DNA from: Sulfurimonas sp.
Lineage (GTDB): Bacteria; Campylobacterota; Campylobacteria; Campylobacterales; Sulfurimonadaceae
DNA: 64,000 nt
Direction of reading: 5' to 3'
NCBI GenBank assembly: GCA_028044295.1
Contig: JAOFSE010000010.1
Span: forward strand, 1 to 64,000
Shown here: one piece after another, positions 54,838 through 64,000 of the stretch
Layout: the number at the start of each line of letters is the position of its first letter
Position numbering within the stretch: the stretch's first letter is position 1
Notes under the pieces: generated by a model
What the model saw: the letters and a program-made list of their open reading frames with translations, nothing else
What the model was told of the DNA's origin: nothing
Databases searched by the model: none
Made by a program: the position numbers and the translations under genes

Positions 54838-55776
54838 ATGAACACGCTTATAGAAAAAATTGATAGTGCAAAACATGTAGTTGTTATTTCACATGTGAAC
54901 CCAGATGCAGATTCTATTGGTAGTTCTAGTGCTATGTATACATATCTACTTCAAAAGCATAAAAAAGCCTCTTGGTACTGTAAAACTAAAGACTTAAGTA
55001 ATAATTTTAGCTTTATCCCATGGTTTGACAAAATCAAAGACTCTTTTCCAGTCTCAGCTGATTTAGCTATCTCACTTGATTGTGGTGATGCTAAAAGACT
55101 TGGACTTGAATTAGAATGTGACCTGATAAACATAGACCATCATGCATCGAATAAAAACTATGGAACTATCAACCTTGTTGATTCTAATGCTATTAGTACA
55201 TCAGTAGTCTTGTATGACTTTTTTAAAGCTAACGATGTAAAGATAAATGCAAAGATGGCTACAGCTATATATGCAGGACTTTTAGATGACTCAAATGCAC
55301 TCATGAGTGATGATGTTGATGGTACAATATTTGCTATTGTTAGAGACTTAATTGATAGTGGTGCAGAACATAAAGTTTGTAGTAAGTACATCGTAAAAAG
55401 TATGTCATTGGCAGCTCTTAGACTCAAAGGTAAGATGTTTACAGATATGTCTTTAGAGTATGATGCACAAGTATCGGTGTTTTGTGTAAGCAAAGATGAT
55501 ATGAAATCGACTGGCGCTCGTGGCGAAGACTGTGAAGAAGCACTTGAAGAGTCTGTGTATCTTCCACATGTAGAAGTGGCACTTCTTTTAAAAGAGAATT
55601 CAAATGGTTCCATAAAAGGCTCTTTACGTTCCAATGGTAAGGTTGACGCTGCAAAGATTGCGTCACAGTTGAATGGTGGTGGTCATAAGAGTAGGGCAGG
55701 TTTCTCCATAGACGCGGGTGTATCACTGAGTGATGCAAAAGAAAAATTATTAAGTTTAATAAAGAAGGAAATTTAG
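54838..55776 (+). CDS. nrnA: DHH-family nanoRNase / pAp phosphatase (NrnA-like)
   Basis: This 312-aa protein has DHH motifs VVISHVNPDADSIGSSSAMY, AISLDCGDAKRLG and INIDHHASNKNYG, and the C-terminal DHHA1 motif LNGGGHKSRAGFSI. NrnA enzymes degrade short RNA oligonucleotides and dephosphorylate pAp in the cytoplasm, which fits organisms without Orn. Substrate preference cannot be judged from sequence. The M23 peptidase gene begins 1 bp after the stop. Confidence 0.88.
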   Translation: MNTLIEKIDSAKHVVVISHVNPDADSIGSSSAMYTYLLQKHKKASWYCKTKDLSNNFSFIPWFDKIKDSFPVSADLAISLDCGDAKRLGLELECDLINIDHHASNKNYGTINLVDSNAISTSVVLYDFFKANDVKINAKMATAIYAGLLDDSNALMSDDVDGTIFAIVRDLIDSGAEHKVCSKYIVKSMSLAALRLKGKMFTDMSLEYDAQVSVFCVSKDDMKSTGARGEDCEEALEESVYLPHVEVALLLKENSNGSIKGSLRSNGKVDAAKIASQLNGGGHKSRAGFSIDAGVSLSDAKEKLLSLIKKEI

Positions 55777-55777
55777 T

Positions 55778-57142
55778 TTGAGACAAAAGAAGAATTCATC
55801 GTTTACTGGACTAGTGTTTTTTGTAGCACTAATTGTAGCAATTATATATGTTTATAGTTCAAAAACATTTGAGAGAGATATACCAAATATCACAATGAAA
55901 AATAATGGTTACTGGAACTTTAAAAAGCCATTAGCTATTTCAATAGAAGATGAAAGTGGATTACAATCGTATAGTATTAGTATAAAGACTAAAGATGATG
56001 AGTCGGTTTTAGAATATGAGAAATTTATAATAGCTAAAGAGTCTATGTCTATAAAACTTGCAGCACCTAAAAATGCTTATGCTATAAAAGATAAAGAGAT
56101 TGTCATATCTATCAGTGCAAATGATGCAAGTAAATGGAATTTTTTAAATGGCAATAGTATAGTTAAAGAGTATAAGTTAAAAATAGATAGAAGAAGACCA
56201 CAGTTAAATAATGTGGCTAATTCATATAAGATTAAAAAGGGTGGTGCAGCCCTTGTTGTTTTTAAAGCTAGAGATGACAACATGCAAGATATATATATAG
56301 AAACAAACTTTGATAAAAAGTTTAAAGTACAGCCATTCTATAAAGATGGTTACTATATTTCACTTTTAGCATGGCCTATTACTGAAAAAACTTTTAGAGC
56401 AACTATAGTTGCCAAAGACTTCGCTGGAAACATATCTAAAACGCAAGTTCCACTGTATTTGAAAGACAAAGCATATAGATTGTCAAACATAAAGCTTAGT
56501 GATAAGTTTTTAAATGGAAAGATAGCTCAGCTTGCTGAAGAGTTTGCAGAGACTCAAGGTGTTACTAACTCTCTAGAGCAGTTTAAAATAATAAATGAAG
56601 ATATTAGAGCTAAAAATGAAGAGCTGATTCATCAGATAACATCTAAAATTGATGATGAAATGATCAGTGATTTCAAGATTGATAAAATGTACCCACTAAA
56701 AAATGCAGCTATAGTAGCTTACTTTGGTGATCATAGAAAATACTCTTATGATGGGGAGTTTATTAGTGAAGCGTATCATCTTGGACTAGATATGGCTAGT
56801 AATGCAATGGCTCAAATAAAACCACAAAATGGTGGTAAGGTAGTATACTCTGATTACAATGGTCTGTATGGGAATATGCCTATCATACATCATGGACTAG
56901 GTCTTTATACACTTTATGGTCACTGCTCAAGTACGAATGTAAATATTGGTGATGAGACTAAAGAGGGTGAACACATTTCAAACACAGGTAAAAGCGGATA
57001 TGCTATGGGAGATCATTTACATTTTGGTATACTTATTCAAGGTATAGAAGTTCGTCCAGCTGAATGGATGGATAGCACATGGATAAAGTTAAATATTAAT
57101 GATATTATAAAAGATGCTAAAGACATTATAGATAGAAGCTAA
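55778..57142 (+). CDS. M23-family peptidoglycan endopeptidase
   Basis: The TTG start follows AAGAAGGAA. The 454-aa protein has an N-terminal membrane anchor (~8-28; FTGLVFFVALIVAIIYVYSS), Ig-like domains, a helical stretch (~255-300), and a C-terminal LytM/M23 domain with zinc motifs HLGLDMAS, HHGLGLYTLYGHCSS and GDHLHFGI (H-x-H). It probably cuts peptide cross-bridges in the periplasm. In Helicobacter and Campylobacter, related M23 enzymes set helical cell shape (Csd/Pgp proteins). It lies 12 bp before lpxC. Confidence 0.88.
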   Translation: MRQKKNSSFTGLVFFVALIVAIIYVYSSKTFERDIPNITMKNNGYWNFKKPLAISIEDESGLQSYSISIKTKDDESVLEYEKFIIAKESMSIKLAAPKNAYAIKDKEIVISISANDASKWNFLNGNSIVKEYKLKIDRRRPQLNNVANSYKIKKGGAALVVFKARDDNMQDIYIETNFDKKFKVQPFYKDGYYISLLAWPITEKTFRATIVAKDFAGNISKTQVPLYLKDKAYRLSNIKLSDKFLNGKIAQLAEEFAETQGVTNSLEQFKIINEDIRAKNEELIHQITSKIDDEMISDFKIDKMYPLKNAAIVAYFGDHRKYSYDGEFISEAYHLGLDMASNAMAQIKPQNGGKVVYSDYNGLYGNMPIIHHGLGLYTLYGHCSSTNVNIGDETKEGEHISNTGKSGYAMGDHLHFGILIQGIEVRPAEWMDSTWIKLNINDIIKDAKDIIDRS

Positions 57143-57154
57143 GGAGACAAAGAA

Positions 57155-58039
57155 ATGTATCAAACAACTATTAAAAAAACTGTTGAGTTAGTGGGGATTG
57201 GTCTTCATAAGGGTTCTGCAGTAAAGCTGATCCTTGAGCCATTAAAAGAAAACAGTGGTATAGTGTTTTACAGAAGTGATGTTGATGTAGCTATACCCCT
57301 CACACCTGAAAATGTAGTGGATACTAAAATGGCTACAGTTATTGGTAAAGATGGATATGTGATATCTACTATAGAGCATATGTTGTCTGCTGTTTATGCT
57401 TACGGTATAGATAATCTAAAAGTAATTGTAGATGCCGATGAGGTTCCTGTTATGGATGGAAGCAGTGCTAGTTTTTGTATGCTTTTAGATGAAGCTGGTA
57501 TACAAGAGTTAGACTCTCCTAAAAAAGTAATGAGAATTAAAAAAGACATTACAGTACAAGATGGTGATAAGTATGTAAAACTATCTCCATCACCAGATTT
57601 ACAGTATGACTTTACGATTAAGTTTCCACATCCTGTTATACAAAAGCAAGAGTATGTACTCAAGTTTACAAAACAGAGTTACAAAGATGAAATCTCTCGT
57701 GCTAGAACATTTGGTTTTTTACATGAGGTTCAGTATCTTCGTTCAAAAGGACTAGCTCTTGGTGGCTCATTAGAAAACGCGATTGTGTTAGATGAGAAGA
57801 AAATTTTAAACCCTGAAGGTTTAAGATTTGATGATGAATTTGTTAGACATAAAATACTAGATGCGATAGGCGATATGGCACTTATAGGTATGAATTTTGT
57901 TGGTAATTATGAAGCAATGGCTGGTAGTCATGACTTAAACCATAAGCTAACACTGGAACTATTAAAAGATCCAGAAAATTATGAAGTTGTTGAGTTACTT
58001 GGAGAAAAAACTGTGGAGTTAGAAAAAGCTTATGCTTAA
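57155..58039 (+). CDS. lpxC: UDP-3-O-acyl-N-acetylglucosamine deacetylase
   Basis: This 294-aa zinc enzyme catalyses the committed step of lipid A synthesis. Motifs are [21 protein letters not shown] at the N-terminus, [15 protein letters not shown] with the zinc His, [25 protein letters not shown] with zinc ligands, and [14 protein letters not shown] with the catalytic His. It starts with Shine-Dalgarno AAGGAG and overlaps tsaB by 8 bp. Confidence 0.96.
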   Translation: MYQTTIKKTVELVGIGLHKGSAVKLILEPLKENSGIVFYRSDVDVAIPLTPENVVDTKMATVIGKDGYVISTIEHMLSAVYAYGIDNLKVIVDADEVPVMDGSSASFCMLLDEAGIQELDSPKKVMRIKKDITVQDGDKYVKLSPSPDLQYDFTIKFPHPVIQKQEYVLKFTKQSYKDEISRARTFGFLHEVQYLRSKGLALGGSLENAIVLDEKKILNPEGLRFDDEFVRHKILDAIGDMALIGMNFVGNYEAMAGSHDLNHKLTLELLKDPENYEVVELLGEKTVELEKAYA

Positions 58040-58493
58040 AGAAGTTGATCTTCTTTTTATAACACTCTCTTCACCTATACAAATAGGTGTATATGAGAAT
58101 AGCAAACTTATAGATACAATCTCTAGTGATGAGAAAAGCTCGGATATACTACCTATAATATATAAAGACCTTACATCTAAGTACGATATCAAAAAACTTT
58201 TTTATGCTAATGGACCTGGTAGTTTTATGGCAATAAAAGTAGCATATATATTTTTAAAATCTATGAGCGTTTTAGAAAAAATACCACTTTTTGCAACAGA
58301 TGCATTTAAATTTAATCAAAATCAACCAATAAAAGCCATTGGAAAGTTGTTTTTTGTTAAACTCTCATCAGAAATAAAAACTCAAAAGTTAGAAACAGTA
58401 CCAAGTATGGAATTTAAACTTCCTGATGTACTAGATTATAATGAGTTTAGCACAACAAGCACACCACTTTATAGTATAGGTGCTGTTGGATAG
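58032..58493 (+). CDS. tsaB: TsaB-like tRNA t6A factor (short form)
   Basis: This 153-aa protein keeps the TsaB N-terminal ASKHA fold: a first strand [21 protein letters not shown], then [34 protein letters not shown], where GPGSF matches the TsaB motif GPGSFTG. It is much shorter than the ~220-230 aa usual for TsaB, and the C-terminal domain is missing or reduced. TsaB supports TsaD in making t6A on tRNAs. It overlaps lpxC by 8 bp and precedes thrB by 7 bp. Confidence 0.75.
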   Translation: MLKEVDLLFITLSSPIQIGVYENSKLIDTISSDEKSSDILPIIYKDLTSKYDIKKLFYANGPGSFMAIKVAYIFLKSMSVLEKIPLFATDAFKFNQNQPIKAIGKLFFVKLSSEIKTQKLETVPSMEFKLPDVLDYNEFSTTSTPLYSIGAVG

Positions 58494-58500
58494 GATATAA

Positions 58501-59382
58501 GTGACAATAAGTGTACCAGCAACAAGTGCAAATCTTGGACCAGGTTTTGATTCTCTAGGTTTAGCAGTTGATTTAAGAAATAGAGTTGAGTTTCATCCAT
58601 CTAAGTTTTTCAGTGTAAGCATAAAAGGTGAGGGTGAAAATAATCCAAGATTAAAAGGCAACAACCTTTTTGTTAGTATCTTTAACGAACACTACAATCG
58701 TTTAACTAAAAAAAGACAAAACTTTAAATTCACATTTTACAACCAGATTCCAATGTCTAGAGGGCTTGGCAGTTCATCTGCCGTCATTGTGAGTGCGATT
58801 GCTAGTGCACATGAAGCAGCTGGCATAAGAGTTTCTAAAAGAAGAATACTTAACCATGCATTAGTATATGAATCACACCCTGATAACATTACGCCAGCGG
58901 TTATGGGTGGGTTTAATGCCGCTACAGTAGAAAAAAATAAAGTTTTTTCTCAAAAAAAACATCTACCAGACTATATAAAAGCTATAGTTGTTATTCCAAA
59001 TAAGCAAATGAATACAGCTAAAGGACGAACTCTTCTTCCTAAATCATACTCAAAAGAGAATGCAGTTTATAACCTTTCACACACAGCTTTAAGTGTTGCT
59101 GCATTTTTTAATGAAGACTGGGAAATATTAAAACTTGCTTCTCAAGATAGGTTTCATCAAAAAGCTAGAATGAAAACACTTCCTGAACTTTTTTCAGTTC
59201 AAAAGATTGCTTATGAGAGTGGTGCTTTAATGAGTACGCTATCAGGTAGCGGTTCTACATTTTTTTCAATGGCTTATGATGAAGATTCAGCTATGATAGC
59301 TAATAAACTAAGTCAAAAGTTTCCTGACTTTACTGTTAAAGTATTAGACTTTGACAATGATGGACTTATAGTAGAGAAATAA
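58501..59382 (+). CDS. thrB: Homoserine kinase
   Basis: The GTG start opens a 293-aa GHMP kinase: [21 protein letters not shown] near the N-terminus, the ATP loop [20 protein letters not shown], a middle [18 protein letters not shown], and the C-terminal motif [16 protein letters not shown]. It phosphorylates homoserine in threonine synthesis. It belongs to the lpxC-tsaB-thrB-ylxR-infB run. Confidence 0.95.
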   Translation: MTISVPATSANLGPGFDSLGLAVDLRNRVEFHPSKFFSVSIKGEGENNPRLKGNNLFVSIFNEHYNRLTKKRQNFKFTFYNQIPMSRGLGSSSAVIVSAIASAHEAAGIRVSKRRILNHALVYESHPDNITPAVMGGFNAATVEKNKVFSQKKHLPDYIKAIVVIPNKQMNTAKGRTLLPKSYSKENAVYNLSHTALSVAAFFNEDWEILKLASQDRFHQKARMKTLPELFSVQKIAYESGALMSTLSGSGSTFFSMAYDEDSAMIANKLSQKFPDFTVKVLDFDNDGLIVEK

Positions 59383-59397
59383 CTTCTCTATTTCTTC
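59372..59397 (+). terminator. Possible hairpin over the thrB stop
   Basis: TAGAGAA-ATAAC-TTCTCTA forms a 7-bp stem spanning the thrB stop codon, followed by a broken T-rich stretch (TTTCTTCTT). It may be an attenuator and not a full terminator, since ylxR-infB follow at once. Confidence 0.3.
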
Positions 59398-59423
59398 TTA
59401 GAATCAAGGAACTTTTAGGTATA

Positions 59424-59702
59424 ATGGCGGAAAAAATTAACCAACCTCTTAGAATGTGTATATCTTGTAGAGATAGAGATGTACAAAGCAATCTAGAAAG
59501 ATTACAGTGTGAAGACTCACAACTTAGTCTTTATAGAGGACATGGAAGAAGTTTTTATATATGTAAAGTTTGTCTTGAAGATCAAAAAAAGGTCTCCAAA
59601 GCACTAATGCGTCAATGCAGAAGTGGAGAAAAAGATAAACTTGTGAACAAACTAAAGGAGATCATCACTGATGACAGAAAAAAGTTAGCGTTAAAGAAAT
59701 AG
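59424..59702 (+). CDS. ylxR: YlxR (DUF448) protein
   Basis: This 92-aa protein has the YlxR motifs [20 protein letters not shown] and [25 protein letters not shown], with two Cys pairs (CISC, CKVC). YlxR proteins are small RNA-associated factors encoded before infB in most bacteria. Its end overlaps the infB start by 32 bp. Confidence 0.88.
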   Translation: MAEKINQPLRMCISCRDRDVQSNLERLQCEDSQLSLYRGHGRSFYICKVCLEDQKKVSKALMRQCRSGEKDKLVNKLKEIITDDRKKLALKK

Positions 59703-62266
59703 CAGACGAGCTAGGAATTGCTTCTAAAGATGTTTTAGAAAAAGCCAAAGGTATGGGTATTGAAGTAAAAGCTGCACAGAGTAAAGTTACTATGGAAGAA
59801 GCAGAAAACATTGCAAACTATATTATGAATGGTGAACCCGCTGAAGCTCCAGCACCACAAAAGAAGACGCCTGCTAAGTCAAAAAGTGATACTCCTAAAG
59901 AAGAAGCTAAGAAAAGCGAAGAGAAAAAAGATACTCCTGTAAAAGAAGAAACTTCTAAAGAGACTAAAGTAGTAGAAGAAAAAGTAGAGGTTCCAGAAGA
60001 AAAAACTGAACCAGAAGCTAAAGAGAAGTCGGAAAAAACAAAAGATGCTACTTCATCTATTAAGGTTGTTGAACCTAAAAAGATGCAAATTAAAAAATCT
60101 GGTCTTAAGATTGTTAAAAAGAAAAAGCCAAAAGTTGAAGAGACTTATTCGGCACCTACTAAAAGTACAAATGTATCTTCATATGGAAAAATGAGTGCAG
60201 AGGCTTTAGAAGAGTTGGCATCTAAGAAAAAGTCAAAACAACAAGTATCTAATGCAAGAAAACAAGAGCATGGTAAGAAGATAGATATCTTCGGTGGTTC
60301 TATGAGTGATGTATCTATGGATATGGATGATCAAGTAACACTTCTGGACTTAAATGCTACAGAGCGTCGTGAAATGATGCCAGAACAACCTAAGAAGCCG
60401 AGAACTCCAAAACCAGCTGGTAGAAATGCTAACAAAAAAGCAGCTCCTAGAGGCAGAAAAGTTTCTCGTGATAAAAGAAAGAAATATGCTAAATCTACTC
60501 AAGAAGATGTAGTTGTAACTCATGTAGAGATTCCTGAAGATATTCGTGTTTATGAATTTGCTGAAAAACTAAACCGTCCAATGTCAGACATTATCAAAGT
60601 CCTTTTTGACCTTGGTATGATGATGACTAAAAATGACTTCCTGGGTAATGATGAGATAGAAATTCTTTCTGAAGAATTTGATGTTGAAGTAACTATTATA
60701 GACCCTAAAGATGAGTTTACTCATGATGAAGAGGATATTGAAGAAGATCCAGATGCTACTGAAAGACCACCTGTAATTACAATTATGGGTCACGTTGATC
60801 ATGGTAAAACTTCACTTCTTGATGCTATTAGAAATGCTAAAGTTACTGATGGAGAAGCTGGTGGTATTACTCAACATATTGGGGCATATACTGTTAAGCA
60901 TAACAAAAAAGACATTACATTTATAGATACTCCTGGTCACGCAGCGTTTTCACACATGCGTCAACGTGGTACAGATATTACAGATATTATCATTATTGTT
61001 GTTGCTGCTGATGATGGTGTTAAACCTCAAACAGAAGAGGTTATTAAACTAGCTCAATCTTCAGGTGCACCTGTAATTGTTGCACTTAATAAAATGGACA
61101 AAGAGACTGCACAACCAGATGTTGTTAAAGGTCAAATGGCTGAGCGTAACATGAACCCAGTTGATTGGGGTGGAGATATAGAATTTGTTCCAGTTTCTGC
61201 AAAAAGTGGAATGGGTATCGATGACTTATTAGAAAACATTTTATTAACTGCTGAAGTTCTTGAGCTTAAAGCAAATGAGAACGCTATGGCTAAAGCTGCT
61301 GTTGTTGAAGCATCTCTAGAAAAAGGGCGTGGACCAGTTGCAACTGTGATTGTTCAAAATGGTACGCTTAAAGTTGGAGACTATGTAGTTTGTGGTTCAT
61401 CATATGGTCGCGTAAAAGCACTTATCGACGAAAACAATAAACAAGTTAAAATACTTCTTCCATCTCATACAGCTCAGGTTGCAGGACTTAGTGAAGTTCC
61501 AGCATCTGGTGAAGTTATGACAGTTATGGGTAGTGATAAAGAAGCTAAAGAGTATGCTCAAAAACGTCATGAATATGACAGACATAAAGAACTTTCTCAC
61601 TCAACTAAATCAACTTTAGAAGATATGACTTCTATGATTGCAGAGGGTAGACTTAAATCTCTTAAAGTTGTTCTTAAAACTGATGTTCATGGTACACTTG
61701 AAGCATTAAAAACATCACTTTCTGAACTTAGAAATGAAGAAGTTAAAATTGATGTAATTTCTACTGGTGTAGGTGGAATTACTGAAAATGATGTTGAACT
61801 TGCATCTGCTAGCGATAACTGTATACTACTTGGATTTAACATTCGTCCTACTGGTTCAGTTAAAGCTCTTGCTAAACAAAGAGGGATTGAGATTAGAAAC
61901 TATTCTATTATCTACCAACTTCTTGATGATGTAACTTCTATGCTTACGGGTATGATGGATACTAAGTATGATGAAGAAAATACTGGTCAAGCTGATGTTA
62001 AAGATACTTTCAAAACACCTAAAGGTATGATAGCTGGTTGTGTTGTTGTTGATGGTAGACTTATCCGTGGTGGTCTTGTTCGTGTTATTCGTGAAGGTGT
62101 TGTTATATTTGAGGGTGAACTTACTTCACTTAAACGCTTTAAAGATGATGTTGAAGAGATTGGTAACGGTTATGAATGTGGTGTTGGTATCAAAGGCTAT
62201 GACGATGTTTTAGTTGGAGATGTCATTGAAACATTCAAAAAAGTTGAGCAAAAAGTTTCTCTGTGA
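59671..62266 (+). CDS. infB: Translation initiation factor IF-2 (frameshifted near the start in this sequence)
   Basis: The true start is ATG 59671, preceded by AAAGGAG. It gives MTEK, after which an A6 run (59678-59683) throws the frame into a stop. With one A less it continues [25 protein letters not shown], the standard IF2 N-terminal domain, into the track ORF that starts at 59753. The rest is normal: an acidic/Lys-rich linker (~40-260), a second IF2_N domain, the GTPase (GHVDHGKT G1, DTPGH G3, NKMD G4) and C-terminal domains. The full length is ~864 aa. IF-2 is essential, so this break is most likely a sequence error. Confidence 0.95.
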
Positions 62267-62613
62267 CCGAAGCTCAGATTAAACTAAAAAGGACGGAATC
62301 ACTTTTATTAGAGTTGATTCCAGAAGCTCTTGGAAGTTTAAATGATAAGAGATTGCATGAGATAAATGTAATTGAGGTTAAATGTTCACGTGGAAAGAGT
62401 GATGCTAAGGTATATATCGATCCAGCATCACTAACTGAACAAGAAAAAAGAGACTATTTAAAACTTCTTCGTAAGGCTAGACCAATAGTTGAAACTTTTT
62501 GTATGAAAGATCAAGGCTGGTTCCGTTCTCCCAAATTAACATTTGAATTTGATGAACAGTTGAAAAAAACACAAGATTTAGAAGAACTATTTAAAAAAAT
62601 TTCTAAGGATTAA
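62263..62613 (+). CDS. rbfA: Ribosome-binding factor A
   Basis: The GTG start overlaps the infB stop (GTGA). The 116-aa KH-type protein shows [48 protein letters not shown] and [24 protein letters not shown], the RbfA pattern. It helps 30S maturation and cold adaptation. It lies in the infB-rbfA-rimP order conserved in many bacteria. Confidence 0.88.
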   Translation: MTEAQIKLKRTESLLLELIPEALGSLNDKRLHEINVIEVKCSRGKSDAKVYIDPASLTEQEKRDYLKLLRKARPIVETFCMKDQGWFRSPKLTFEFDEQLKKTQDLEELFKKISKD

Positions 62614-62615
62614 AT

Positions 62616-63065
62616 ATGAGTTTAGAGAGCGATATTAATTCACTAGTTCAATCTGTTGACTTAGAGCTATTTGATACATCAATAGTTTCTGAAGGTGAAG
62701 AGACTATATATAGAGTAGGTGTATTATCTACTGAAGTTGAAGATGGAAAAAGAAAACCTGTATCACTTGATGCGTGTGTTGAACTAACTCACCTTATATC
62801 TCCACTGTTAGATGTAACTCCTCCAGTCTCTGGTGATTATAGACTTGAAGTTGGAAGTCCAGGCATAGAGAGAAAGCTTACTTCTATTAAACAGTTTTCT
62901 ATGAGTACTGGTGAAAAAGTTTCACTTCTTATGAGTGACAAAAGTAAGATAAAAGCATTACTAATTAAAGTCGAAGACTCAAAAATCTTTTTAGAAGTTG
63001 ACGGAGAAGAAAAATCTGTTGACTATGGTGAGATTACGAAAGCTAAAACATACTTTGAATGGTAG
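62616..63065 (+). CDS. rimP: Ribosome maturation factor RimP
   Basis: This 149-aa protein begins LESDINSLVQSVDLELFDTSIVSEG and has the RimP core CVELTHLISPLLDVTPPVSGDYRLEVGSPGIERKL. It assists 30S subunit assembly. It follows rbfA by 2 bp and overlaps the ribD start by 7 bp. Confidence 0.92.
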   Translation: MSLESDINSLVQSVDLELFDTSIVSEGEETIYRVGVLSTEVEDGKRKPVSLDACVELTHLISPLLDVTPPVSGDYRLEVGSPGIERKLTSIKQFSMSTGEKVSLLMSDKSKIKALLIKVEDSKIFLEVDGEEKSVDYGEITKAKTYFEW

Positions 63066-64000
63066 TCGACTTTAGCTTTTATATGTCCTTAGCCATTAAA
63101 GAGGCTTGGAAATATCAAGGTTTAACATACCCAAATCCTGCAGTTGGATGTGCAGTTGTCTCTAACTCTGGTGAACTCCTATCTGTTGAAGCTCATAAGA
63201 AGGCTGGTAAACCTCATGCAGAAATTGAAGCTCTTAAGAGTGCATACTATAAACTTACTGATGATAAATCAATACTACATGTAGAAGACTCTTCTGATAT
63301 TCATAACTTTCTTTTAAAAAATCATAACAACTGCTTTAATGATGTTTCACTATACACTACGCTTGAGCCATGTTCGCATATAGGTAAAACACCTTCATGT
63401 GCAACTCTGATTTCAAAACTAAATATTAGCAAAGTATATGTTGGTTCATGTGATACTAATGAGGAAGCTTCATGTGGTAATGAAGTTTTGAGAAAGTCAG
63501 GTCTACATGTAGAAGAAGATATTCTACATGTAGAGTGTGAAAAGTTATTAAAACCATTTAAACTTTGGCAAGAAGAAAACTTTATTTTTTTTAAATGGGC
63601 TCAGAGACTAAATGGAACTGTTGATGATGGAATTATTAGCTCACATGAGTCAAGAGAACATGTTCATGCTCTAAGAGATGTTTGTGACTTGATTGTTATA
63701 GGTGGTAATACTGTTAGAGTAGATAGACCAACTCTTGATGCTAGGCTAGTTAATGGAAAAGCACCTGATGTCCTTATAATATCAAAAGGCAAAGAGTTTG
63801 ATAGAACTATACCTCTTTTTAATATTGATGGACGAGAAGTTATAATATCTGATAATTTTTCTACATGTAAAGATTATAAGAACATTTTAATTGAAGGAAC
63901 TTCAAGTATGTTTGAGTTGACAAAGTCAATTGTTGATTATCATCTATGTTATTTAGCACCAAAGTTAGGTGGTAGAAATGTATTTGATAAATCTAATGAT
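63059..64000 (+). CDS. ribD: Riboflavin biosynthesis protein RibD (3' end beyond window)
   Basis: This ORF is missing from the track because it has no stop before the window ends. The likely start is ATG 63059 (overlaps the rimP stop) or ATG 63083 (MSLAIKEAWKYQGLTYPNPAVGC). The deaminase domain has the zinc motifs HAEIEAL and TTLEPCSHIGKTPSC. The reductase domain begins FFKWAQRLNGTVDD and VIGGNTVRVDRPTLDAR. RibD performs the deamination and reduction steps of riboflavin synthesis. The text between the zinc motifs is longer than usual and includes LHVE-coding TACATGTA sites. Confidence 0.93.
   Translation, partial: MVVDFSFYMSLAIKEAWKYQGLTYPNPAVGCAVVSNSGELLSVEAHKKAGKPHAEIEALKSAYYKLTDDKSILHVEDSSDIHNFLLKNHNNCFNDVSLYTTLEPCSHIGKTPSCATLISKLNISKVYVGSCDTNEEASCGNEVLRKSGLHVEEDILHVECEKLLKPFKLWQEENFIFFKWAQRLNGTVDDGIISSHESREHVHALRDVCDLIVIGGNTVRVDRPTLDARLVNGKAPDVLIISKGKEFDRTIPLFNIDGREVIISDNFSTCKDYKNILIEGTSSMFELTKSIVDYHLCYLAPKLGGRNVFDKSND

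Noticed and set aside
55158-55786. Two overlapping minus-strand ORFs (158 and 115 aa)
   Set aside because: Antisense to the nrnA-like gene, whose DHH and GGGH motifs are clear on +; no independent support.
1-64000. CRISPR arrays, tRNA, rRNA, IS ends or integrase genes
   Set aside because: None recognised on reading both strands. The repeats found are protein repeats (Sel1) or the dispersed TACATGTA palindrome.

Overview
This window looks like chromosomal DNA of a Campylobacterota (epsilonproteobacterial) bacterium close to Sulfurimonas. The evidence is the low GC content, an HsrA/CosR-type response regulator whose output domain matches the Helicobacter/Campylobacter protein very closely, the gene string lpxC-tsaB-thrB-ylxR-infB-rbfA-rimP-ribD, nadA-nadC-flhB, and bamA next to tyrA. 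The genus is an inference. I see no rRNA, tRNA, CRISPR array, IS element or phage gene.

Layout. (1) About 1-9.7 kb on + is a dense run of exported proteins and lipoproteins: LPP20-like, COG3014-like, YcfL (DUF1425), LpoB, a secreted GYF-domain protein, a CsgG/FlgT-like protein carrying an inserted von Willebrand A (VWA) domain, a CsgG-TPR lipoprotein and another LPP20-like lipoprotein. (2) About 9.8-35.2 kb is a MoxR/Bat locus. The MoxR AAA+ gene lies 19 kb upstream of its usual partners (DUF58, DUF4381-like, BatA, BatB, BatD). The gap holds a Sel1/Hcp-like protein, three full-length paralogues (815-874 aa) and one deletion remnant of an envelope lipoprotein family with a conserved N-terminal domain and a WD40/propeller-like C-terminus, a MacB/LolCDE-type ABC transporter with two permeases, a periplasmic formylglycine-generating-enzyme-like (FGE-like) protein, two lipoproteins with FGE-like tails, a DUF4384-like protein and two orphans. 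(3) About 35.2-38.8 kb has tyrA, bamA and a DUF4878-like lipoprotein. (4) About 38.8-46.3 kb on - is a type II secretion / MSHA-like pilus operon: three prepilins, F, E, PilO/N/P-like proteins and a secretin. (5) About 46.4-51.3 kb on - has ppx/gppA, a ferredoxin, a histidine kinase with the HsrA-type regulator, folB and plsY. (6) About 51.4-64 kb on + is housekeeping: nadA, nadC, flhB, a lipoprotein, nrnA-like, an M23 peptidase, lpxC, tsaB, thrB, ylxR, infB, rbfA, rimP and the start of ribD.

How the parts may work together (inference). Regions 1 and 2 read as one envelope-maintenance programme. Cytoplasmic MoxR and DUF58 would act with membrane VWA proteins (BatA/BatB, and possibly the periplasmic VWA-CsgG protein) on a set of outer-membrane lipoproteins, with the ABC transporter moving or gating lipoproteins and FGE-like and propeller modules acting as binding scaffolds. 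The combination of propeller-lipoprotein paralogues, FGE-like proteins and an ABC transporter inside a MoxR/Bat operon is the best candidate here for an undescribed system.

Quality caveat. Five genes are broken at A6-A7 tracts (six frameshifts), and every one needs removal of a single A. One of these genes is infB, which is essential. This points to systematic homopolymer over-calling, or much less likely to biological slippage. I therefore annotate these as intact genes with a frameshift in the given sequence. No stretch over 300 bp lacks a gene or gene remnant.
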